Assembly (NCBI GenBank): GCA_902767065.1
Contig: CACXFW010000052.1
Coordinates: 1 to 12,872, forward strand
DNA from: an uncultured Lachnospiraceae bacterium
Lineage (GTDB): Bacteria; Bacillota; Clostridia; Lachnospirales; Lachnospiraceae
Length of the DNA: 12,872 bases
Direction: 5' to 3'
Each line of letters starts with the position of its first letter. The stretch's first letter is position 1. Shown here in pieces: positions 7,473-12,872 of this stretch. Under the pieces are notes generated by a model that worked only from the letters and a program-made list of their open reading frames with translations, ran no database searches and was not told the DNA's origin. A program made the translations under genes and the position numbers.

Positions 7473-7502
7473 AATGTATCATAGAATACGCTTCTGTGTA
7501 AA
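7473..7502 (-). promoter_or_regulatory. Predicted sigma-70 type promoter of the signalling operon
   Basis: On the minus strand, TTTACA at 7497-7502 (five of six bases of the -35 consensus) is followed after 18 bp by TACATT at 7473-7478 (four of six of the -10). The surroundings are AT-rich compared with the rest of the window. It points into the leader and the hybrid kinase gene and lies downstream of the large palindrome that separates it from larE. If correct, transcription starts near 7466 and the untranslated leader is about 400 nt. This rests on motif match only. Confidence 0.5.
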
Positions 7503-7541
7503 TAGATCTGTTTAAACGAACCCTGACAGTTCCCTCTCCCC

Positions 7542-7663
7542 CTGCAGGCCGCCCTCCGGATAGCCCCAGGGCAGACACAGGGATCCTTCGTTTCGACCCC
7601 CAAAAGTCTGCACTCAGGATCCCTGTGTCTGCCCTGGGGCTATCCGGGGGATGTAACCTGCAG
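7542..7663. repeat. Large perfect palindrome (32-bp arms) downstream of larE; REP-like element and likely transcript end
   Basis: The arms at 7556-7587 and 7616-7647 are perfectly complementary over 32 bp, separated by 28 bp. The left arm starts CCGGATAGCCCCAGGG and contains CAGACACAGGGATCCT. Three further pairs (one G-T) extend the stem outward, and CTGCAGG (7542-7548) pairs with CCTGCAG (7657-7663) across a small internal loop. An alternative inner pairing GCAGAC (7571-7576) with GTCTGC (7606-7611) is possible. It lies about 20 bp after the larE stop. No T-tract follows the stem, so it is not a canonical intrinsic terminator. It looks more like a REP or MITE-type palindromic element, which could block read-through and protect the larE mRNA end. 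Confidence 0.85.
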
Positions 7664-7668
7664 CCTGC

Positions 7669-8589
7669 TCAGGCCGGATCATTCATGCTTCCCGTCCGGT
7701 ACCCGTCCAGATCCACCGATACATAAGAAAACCCCAGGGCGTGAAGCGCTCCGGCAATCTTCCGGCGGATCTCATCCGACGCAAGAGACGCGATCTGCTC
7801 CGGCAGCACTTCGATCCGAGCCATCCGGCCATGGATCCGCACCCGGAACTGGGCAAATCCAAGCGACCTGAGGAGTTCCTCCGCCGCGTCCACCATGTGA
7901 AGCTTCTCTTCCGTGATCCGCTCCCCGTAGACAAAGCGGGAGGCAAGGCAGGCGAAGGACGGCTTGTCCCAGCTTGGAAGATGAAACCTCCTGGACAGCT
8001 CCCGGATCTCTCCCTTGGTCAGCTGTGCCTCCAGCAGGGGACTCAGGATTCCAAGCTCCCGCACCGCACGCATGCCGGGACGGTAATCTCCGATATCGTC
8101 CAGGTTGGATCCCTCCGCTACCGCATGAAACCCCTGCTCCCTGGAAAGGTCCAGAAGCTTCGTAAACAGAGCTTTTTTACAATGATAGCAACGGTCCTTC
8201 GGATTTCGCGCGATCTCCTCCCTCTCAAGCGGCGTATAGTCCACAAAGGCCTGGCGGATCCCATGCTCCCGGCAAAACGCTGACGCTTCCTCTGTCTCAC
8301 GGAGGGGGAAGAAAGCAGAGACGGCGGTAAAGGCTGCTGCGTTTTCCCCCAGTGCCTGCTTCGCAGCATACAGCAGAAAAGTGGAATCCACCCCGCCCGA
8401 AAACGCAACGGCAAGACGATGGCTTTGCCTCAGAATCGTCAGCAGGTTCTCATATTTTTCCTCTATAAACAACAGTTTATTCCTGACAATATCCGTTCGG
8501 ATACAGGTCCCGTAATCGAAACCACTTCGTCCTTCGGACTCGTACTTTCGAACGGGATCCGGCTCCTCCATGGATCGATTCCTCAGCAT
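7669..8589 (-). CDS. larE: ATP-dependent sacrificial sulfur transferase LarE, [4Fe-4S]-type
   Basis: This is a 306-residue cytoplasmic protein of the adenine nucleotide alpha-hydrolase (PP-loop) family. The PP-loop is AFSGGVDSTFLLY. Family motifs include NPKDRCYHCKKALF, EGSNLDDIGDYRPGMRA and KPSFACLASRF. LarE adenylates and thiolates the pyridinium dicarboxylate mononucleotide precursor of the nickel-pincer nucleotide cofactor, first found in lactate racemase. The CxxC pair plus the cysteine in the ACLASR motif is the three-cysteine arrangement known from the iron-sulfur LarE enzymes (Thermotoga type) rather than the single-cysteine sacrificial type. ATG at 8589 has a GGGGGA close upstream. 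It gives a tail of about 40 residues before the usual family start, so an internal ATG (residue 7) or a TTG just before FIEEKYENL preceded by AGGA are real alternatives. larB, larC and larA are not in the window. Spacing to the upstream permease is 75 bp. Confidence 0.92.
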   Translation of the reverse strand: MLRNRSMEEPDPVRKYESEGRSGFDYGTCIRTDIVRNKLLFIEEKYENLLTILRQSHRLAVAFSGGVDSTFLLYAAKQALGENAAAFTAVSAFFPLRETEEASAFCREHGIRQAFVDYTPLEREEIARNPKDRCYHCKKALFTKLLDLSREQGFHAVAEGSNLDDIGDYRPGMRAVRELGILSPLLEAQLTKGEIRELSRRFHLPSWDKPSFACLASRFVYGERITEEKLHMVDAAEELLRSLGFAQFRVRIHGRMARIEVLPEQIASLASDEIRRKIAGALHALGFSYVSVDLDGYRTGSMNDPA

Positions 8590-8664
8590 GGCTCCCCCTT
8601 TTCATCCATCTCTTCCGGCCTGTACATCCTGTGCCTGTGAATCCTCCCGCTCTTGCGTTATTGG

Positions 8665-9624
8665 CTACCTCCTGCTCGCATCCCAGGGCTGGCCGCTCGC
8701 CTGAGGCGGATGATTCCGCTTCGAGAAGAAAATAAGCAAAAGCATGGTCAGGATATAGGGCAGCATGTTGAAAAGGTCTGTGTAGTTGCCTGGCAGCTGC
8801 ATCGCGATGCACAGCTGCTGCCCTCCCGCCTTCGCAATCCCGAAGACCAGGCAGACCAGGACAGTCGCGGGAATACTCCAGTTTCCGAAAATCATGGCCG
8901 CGATCGCAAGATAGCCATATCCCATGTAAATGCTCGGAGAGTAATTTGCCATGATAGAATAGGCGAAGCAGATCCCTCCGATCCCGGAGAGCGCCCCGGA
9001 GATAATCACCGCGATCCAGCGGGTTCTCACCACCTTCCCGCCTGCCGCGTCCAAAGCCTGCGGATTCTCTCCGCACGCCCTGAGCCTCATCCCGTAGCGG
9101 GTCCGGTACATCAGGTACCAGAAAAATACGACCAGTCCGATGATAATCCATTCAAAGGGATACATCTTCTGAAACAGGCCTCCGATCCACGGAATCTTCG
9201 ACAGAAGCGGAATCGAATAGCGGTTCGAGACGCCGAGGATGAACTTGTTGGAAGCCGTGCCTGCCAGGGCTGTGTTCGCCGCGCTGGTAAAGAAGGTCGT
9301 CAGCGCGACAGCCAGAATATTGACCACCACGCCGCTGATTACCTGGTTCGCCTTAAAGTTGATGCACAAAAGCGCATGGATACACGCGTAGACTCCGCCG
9401 CCAACTGCGGCAAACAGCATCGCGACATAGATCGGAATCTGGGAGCTCTTATCCAGATGCGGCATCAGAAGAACCGCAGCCAGAGCGCCGATAAATGCGC
9501 CGAAGCCCTGAAACCCTTCCACTGCGAGATTGGTCACGCCGCTCTTTTCCGAATAGATTGCGCCGACCGCCATAATCAGGAGCGGAAGCGCAAATGACAG
9601 CCCGTCCGTAAATACCTTTGTCAT
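8665..9624 (-). CDS. nupQ: BMP-family/nucleoside-type ABC transporter permease (NupQ-like)
   Basis: This 319-residue integral membrane protein of the BPD_transp_2 permease type matches the length of Bacillus NupQ (YufQ). The diagnostic segment near the N-terminus is EKSGVTNLAVEGFQGFGAF, and a cytoplasmic coupling region with RACGENPQALDAAG lies in the second half. Multiple hydrophobic helices cover the remainder. It should form a heterodimeric channel with the preceding permease, powered by the Nup-type ATPase, to import a nucleoside or a related ligand. Its ATG overlaps the stop of the upstream permease (ATGA at 9621-9624), and a GGAGGGGAGGA ribosome binding site lies just before it. Substrate is inferred from family only; B. 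subtilis NupNOPQ takes up guanosine, but BMP-type systems vary. Confidence 0.88.
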   Translation of the reverse strand: MTKVFTDGLSFALPLLIMAVGAIYSEKSGVTNLAVEGFQGFGAFIGALAAVLLMPHLDKSSQIPIYVAMLFAAVGGGVYACIHALLCINFKANQVISGVVVNILAVALTTFFTSAANTALAGTASNKFILGVSNRYSIPLLSKIPWIGGLFQKMYPFEWIIIGLVVFFWYLMYRTRYGMRLRACGENPQALDAAGGKVVRTRWIAVIISGALSGIGGICFAYSIMANYSPSIYMGYGYLAIAAMIFGNWSIPATVLVCLVFGIAKAGGQQLCIAMQLPGNYTDLFNMLPYILTMLLLIFFSKRNHPPQASGQPWDASRR

Positions 9625-10892
9625 CTGTCCTCCCCTCCTTCCTTCTGATCCTTACGCTCCTCTTGCTCTCTCCTGCCGGCTGCGGAGGCATTTTCTGCCT
9701 GCCGGAAAGCTCCCCGGCCGGAGATGTCCGGGCCTTCCTTGATCCGGGCCTCCTGCATCCTGGCGATCTCCCTGTCCACAGCCTTCTCGATCCGCCTGCG
9801 TCCAAGCTCCTTCATGTACTCACCGCACGCCGCATACAGCAGCAGGATTCCGGTGATCAGGGAGGCGATCTCCTTCGCCACGCCGATCGAGGAACTCATA
9901 TAGTTGGCGCCGCTCTGGAAGATCGTGACAACGATCGACGCGAAGATGGAACCGACCGGAGACGAATTGCCCAGAAGCGCCACGGCAATGGAATCATATC
10001 CCATGCCCGGAAGCGTCTTCGGGACGATGGTATTCGTGTATCCCAGATAATAGGTAACCCCTGCAAGCCCCGCAAAAATTCCGGAAAACGCCATGGACAG
10101 GATAATGCTCTTTTGCACATTCACGCCGATATAGCGGGCACATTTCCGGCTGGTGCCGACCGCCTTGAGTTCAAAGCCGAACACGGTCTTATCGAAGATA
10201 AACTTCACGACAAACACTGCCAGGAGTGCGATCACAATTCCAAGCGGAATGTTGCAGCTGATACCACCGACCGGAACCTTGGTCCAGGTCAGGCGCGAAG
10301 CGGGCGAACAGACCCGGGAGGATCTGGTCAGCATATCGACGTAACGCGTATTGATGAAGAACCCGGTCGTATAGCTGATGATGTAATTGACCATGATCGT
10401 GGAAACCACCTCATGGATGTTAAACCTGTACTTCAGAAAACCGATCAGCGCACCCGCAAGTCCGCCGGCCGCCGCACCGATCAGGATGACCAGGGGCTTC
10501 GCGATCCACGGCGAAAGATCCTTGAGGTACCCGACCATGATCGTCGCCAGGAATCCGGAGAGCAGCATCTGGCCGGAGATTCCGATATTGAACAGTCCCG
10601 TCTTGAACGCGACAATAAAGGAAAGCGCAGCCAGCATCATCGGCGAGAGAATGTTCAGATAGTCAAACAGATCCGACAGCATACCGCTTCCGCCGCCGTA
10701 ATTGGCCTTCGGCCAGAATCCGCAGCCCTGCAGGAAGCTGCGGAACGCAACCGCAGGATTCTTCCCCATCATCAGGAGGATCAGGCTGGATGTCAGAAGC
10801 ATCAGGATCACCGCAAGGACAGAGACCGTCACATTCGACCATCTGTCACTGATCAAAAGTCCGGCAAGCCCTCCCTTTTTCTTCTCTTTCAT
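9621..10892 (-). CDS. nupP: BMP-family/nucleoside-type ABC transporter permease with charged C-terminal tail (NupP-like)
   Basis: This 423-residue inner-membrane protein of the BPD_transp_2 type carries the conserved segments FKTGLFNIGISGQMLLSGF and HEVVSTIMVNYI. It also has the cytoplasmic loop FELKAVGTSRKCARYIGV that contacts the ATPase in this family. The membrane core ends near residue 360. It is followed by about 60 very charged residues (from KELGRRRIEKAVDREIARM to the end, rich in Arg, Glu, Gln and Lys), which are absent from the Bacillus homologue of about 350 residues. The ATG overlaps the ATPase stop (ATGA at 10889-10892), with AAGGA just upstream, so the ATPase and both permeases are translationally coupled. 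It pairs with the following permease to form the pore. Confidence 0.87.
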   Translation of the reverse strand: MKEKKKGGLAGLLISDRWSNVTVSVLAVILMLLTSSLILLMMGKNPAVAFRSFLQGCGFWPKANYGGGSGMLSDLFDYLNILSPMMLAALSFIVAFKTGLFNIGISGQMLLSGFLATIMVGYLKDLSPWIAKPLVILIGAAAGGLAGALIGFLKYRFNIHEVVSTIMVNYIISYTTGFFINTRYVDMLTRSSRVCSPASRLTWTKVPVGGISCNIPLGIVIALLAVFVVKFIFDKTVFGFELKAVGTSRKCARYIGVNVQKSIILSMAFSGIFAGLAGVTYYLGYTNTIVPKTLPGMGYDSIAVALLGNSSPVGSIFASIVVTIFQSGANYMSSSIGVAKEIASLITGILLLYAACGEYMKELGRRRIEKAVDREIARMQEARIKEGPDISGRGAFRQAENASAAGRREQEERKDQKEGGEDR

Positions 10893-12421
10893 GCTTCCTT
10901 CACCCCCATCATATAGCGCCCGACTTCATAGCGCGTCATCTCCCGGGCAGGCGCAATCTTCAGCATCTCGCCGCTGAAAATCACCCCAATGGTGTCCGCA
11001 AGATCCATCACCTCGCCAAGCTCCAGGGAGATCAGCAGGATCGCCGCTCCCCTGTCCCGCTCGTCAAGGATGTACCTGTGAATGTTTTCAATGGCGCCGA
11101 TATCCATCCCCCTGGTCGGCTGCACAAAGATGATCAGATCCGAATGTTCCTCGATCTCCCGCGCGACAATCACCTTCTGCATGTTTCCGCCGCTCATGGA
11201 CCGGACGATCGTCTTCGGCCCCTGCCCGGAACGGATGTCATAGCGGTCAATCAGGGTCACCGCATTCTCCCGGATCCTGCCGAAATTCAGAATTCCGTGA
11301 TCCGAATAGGGTTTCTTCGGATACTGTCTGAGCGCCAGGTTATCGGAGAGGGCAAAGTCCAGCACCAGACCCGTACTCTGCCTGTCTTCCGGGATATAGG
11401 AGATTCCCGCCTGGGCACGGCTGCGGATCGAATCGTGTGTGATCTGCTTTCCGTTCAGAAGGATGGCCCCCTCCGACGCCACCTCCAGCCCGGCGACCGC
11501 GTCCGCGATCTGCGTCTGCCCGTTCCCGGACACGCCCGCGATCGCAAAGATCTCACCGGAGCGGATCGAAAAGGACACATTCTTCACAACCGGGAAGCGG
11601 TGCTCATTCAGAACGGTAAGGTTTTGGACCTCCAGCACATTTTTCCCAAAATGCGGTTCACTCTTGACGCGGGTCAGGCTCACCTCGCGTCCCACCATCA
11701 TGTTGGCCATCTCCTGCACAGAGGCGGTCTGGACATCCAGGATATCCACCAGCCTCCCGCGGCACAGGATCGCGCACCGGTCCGCGATCTGCTTGATCTC
11801 CTCGATCTTGTGCGTGATCAGGATAATCGTCTTGCCCGCTTTCCTGAGTCCGTCAATGATCCGGAGCAGGAAATCAATCTCCGAAGGCGTGAGCACCGCT
11901 GTCGGCTCATCGAAAATCATGATCTCCGCCTTCCGGTAGAGCATTTTCAGGATCTCGACTCTCTGGCGGACGGAGACCTGCACGTCCTGGATCAGCTCCG
12001 TCGGATTCACTTCCAGGCCATATTCCTTCGACAGCTGTGCAATCTCCCGGTTCGCCCGCTTCATGTCAACACTGGGAAATATGCCCAGGCGCCTTGTCAT
12101 CGGCTCCACCCCGAGAACAATGTTCTCCGCGATGGTATAATTGTCGACCAGCTTAAAATGCTGATGGACCATCCCGATGTTTCTGGCTGTGGCGTCATTG
12201 GAGGACCTGAATTCCACCTTCTCGCCCTTTACATAGATCTCGCCCAGATCCGGCGTGTACATCCCGAACAGCATGCTCATCAGTGTGGACTTGCCGGCGC
12301 CGTTTTCTCCCAGCAGCGCGAACACTTCGCCTTTCCGGATCCCGATGCTGACATCATCGTTGGCGATAATGCCCGGGAAACGTTTGGTGATATGACGCAT
12401 CTCCACGATATATTCTTCCAT
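10889..12421 (-). CDS. nupO: BMP-family/nucleoside-type ABC transporter ATPase with two nucleotide-binding domains (NupO-like)
   Basis: This 510-residue peripheral ATPase has two fused NBDs, as in ribose- and nucleoside-type importers. NBD1 has Walker A GENGAGKST (38-46), Q-loop region MVHQHF, a divergent signature VSVRQRVEI, Walker B IMIFDEPTAVLTP and ITHK switch histidine. NBD2 has the divergent Walker A GVSGNGQTQ, which lacks the lysine; this is usual for the second half of this family. It also has the signature MSGGNMQKV and Walker B-like LIIFVQPTRGMDIGA. It energises the two permeases downstream. The frame is open for 28 more codons upstream, but ATG at 12421 is chosen because AAGGAG lies 5 nt before it and the sequence MEEYIVEMRHITKRFPG matches normal family N-termini. 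It has its own promoter after the terminator of the preceding gene. Confidence 0.92.
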   Translation of the reverse strand: MEEYIVEMRHITKRFPGIIANDDVSIGIRKGEVFALLGENGAGKSTLMSMLFGMYTPDLGEIYVKGEKVEFRSSNDATARNIGMVHQHFKLVDNYTIAENIVLGVEPMTRRLGIFPSVDMKRANREIAQLSKEYGLEVNPTELIQDVQVSVRQRVEILKMLYRKAEIMIFDEPTAVLTPSEIDFLLRIIDGLRKAGKTIILITHKIEEIKQIADRCAILCRGRLVDILDVQTASVQEMANMMVGREVSLTRVKSEPHFGKNVLEVQNLTVLNEHRFPVVKNVSFSIRSGEIFAIAGVSGNGQTQIADAVAGLEVASEGAILLNGKQITHDSIRSRAQAGISYIPEDRQSTGLVLDFALSDNLALRQYPKKPYSDHGILNFGRIRENAVTLIDRYDIRSGQGPKTIVRSMSGGNMQKVIVAREIEEHSDLIIFVQPTRGMDIGAIENIHRYILDERDRGAAILLISLELGEVMDLADTIGVIFSGEMLKIAPAREMTRYEVGRYMMGVKEA

Positions 12422-12461
12422 TACAGCTCCTTGTATTCTGAAAACACCAGGTTCCACTGTC

Positions 12462-12490
12462 AGTATAACATAGTCAGTTCCGGAAATGAA
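12462..12490 (-). promoter_or_regulatory. Predicted extended -10 promoter of the ATPase-permease-larE genes
   Basis: On the minus strand, TGTTATACT at 12462-12470 is an extended -10 (TG-N-TATACT). The -35 at the proper 17-bp distance (TTCATT, 12485-12490) is weak, as is common for extended -10 promoters. It lies between the terminator after the binding-protein gene and the ATPase start, giving a leader of about 35 nt with a good ribosome binding site. It would let the transporter core and larE be expressed apart from the binding protein. Confidence 0.55.
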
Positions 12491-12531
12491 TGCACACTTT
12501 CCCACACCGCCGCCCTGTGCCTGTGGGCCGG

Positions 12532-12570
12532 AAAAAGGGAACCCACCGGCAAAAAGCGGAAGGGTTCCCT
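12532..12570 (-). terminator. Intrinsic terminator after the BMP-family binding-protein gene
   Basis: On the minus strand a 9-bp perfect stem (12562-12570 with 12536-12544, AGGGAACCC/GGGTTCCCT) is followed at once by a run of T (complement of 12532-12536). The 17-nt loop contains further self-complementary bases. It lies about 30 bp after the binding-protein stop codon. Partial termination here is a usual way to make more binding protein than ATPase and permease. Confidence 0.85.
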
Positions 12571-12601
12571 TCTGTTCATGATATAAGGCCTGACAGGAAT
12601 C

Positions 12602-12872
12602 TTACTTCAGTCCCTGGAAATCCGCCTGGGAAGCCGGGGTGATCTCACCGGACTTGAGCAGATCGTAGCACGCATTCAGCTTCTCGATCGTATCGTCGGA
12701 GAGCTGCTGGCGGCCTTCTTCGGTCACAATTCCAACGGAATCGGTGTCGGCGCCAAGCAGCGCATCCTCACCGGCAAACGTCCCATCATAGATGTTATTC
12801 AGCTGACGCGTTACGTTGGTGTGCATGACCTTCAGCGCTGACGTCAGGATGATGTTTCCGCTTCCGTTCGCA
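12602..12872 (-). CDS. C-terminal part of a BMP-family substrate-binding protein of the ABC transporter
   Basis: About 89 codons are visible and the frame is open to the window edge, so the start and the expected lipoprotein signal peptide lie outside. The visible part has ILTSALKVMHTNVTRQLNNI, a typical late BMP-domain helix, then GADTDSVGIVTEEG and a C-terminal helix ending SGEITPASQADFQGLK, close to the SGEI ending of this family. The stop is TAA at 12602-12604. BMP proteins bind nucleosides or related ligands outside the membrane and hand them to the permease pair encoded downstream. The position directly before a Nup-type ATPase gene supports the call. An internal methionine in the visible part is not the start. 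Confidence 0.85.
   Translation of the reverse strand, partial: ANGSGNIILTSALKVMHTNVTRQLNNIYDGTFAGEDALLGADTDSVGIVTEEGRQQLSDDTIEKLNACYDLLKSGEITPASQADFQGLK

Noticed and set aside
8628..12525. A shared CCTGTGCCTGTG word in two intergenic gaps (near 8628 and 12514)
   Set aside because: A 12-base match is expected several times by chance in a window of this size; no structure accompanies it.
11078..12586. 502-codon plus-strand frame opposite the ATPase gene
   Set aside because: Antisense shadow of the conserved ABC ATPase and its promoter region; no domain.

Overview
The window reads as chromosomal DNA from a Gram-positive Clostridia-type bacterium, possibly a fairly GC-rich Lachnospiraceae-like gut or rumen organism. 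This placement rests on the strong AGGAGG-type ribosome binding sites, a BMP-family/Nup-type ABC transporter, a [4Fe-4S]-type LarE, and several-domain hybrid kinases encoded next to a REC-EAL protein. It is inference, not a taxonomic assignment. All genes I can support lie on the minus strand, so the biological order runs from high to low coordinates. I saw no RNA genes, insertion sequences, CRISPR arrays or origins.

Region 1 (12872 to about 7669) is a transport operon. It begins with the C-terminal end of a BMP-family substrate-binding protein that enters from the right edge. A strong intrinsic terminator follows, and then an extended -10 promoter drives a Nup-type ATPase, two permeases and the sulfur transferase LarE. 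The ATPase and the two permeases are joined by ATGA stop/start overlaps. LarE starts 75 bp after the second permease with no evident terminator between them. A very strong palindrome (32-bp perfect arms) closes the operon.

Region 2 (about 7500 to the left edge) is a signalling operon. A promoter near 7473-7502 is followed by a leader of about 400 nt that contains several inverted repeats. The genes then run: a 3-TM hybrid histidine kinase; a REC/degenerate-GGDEF/EAL protein overlapping it by ATGA; a stand-alone Hpt protein; seven tandem copies of a 26-27 bp repeat; and a very large protein truncated by the window. That last protein fuses a 12-TM APC-type amino-acid permease, a 2-TM extracytoplasmic module, a histidine kinase and two receiver domains.

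The most noteworthy system is this second operon. Two membrane hybrid kinases (one built on a transporter), one histidine phosphotransfer protein and a receiver-controlled c-di-GMP phosphodiesterase form a nearly complete multistep phosphorelay. No DNA-binding output is visible. A plausible working model is that amino-acid binding or flux at the permease, plus a second input at the other kinase, sets c-di-GMP hydrolysis. The domain content and gene order are read from the sequence; the signalling model is inference.
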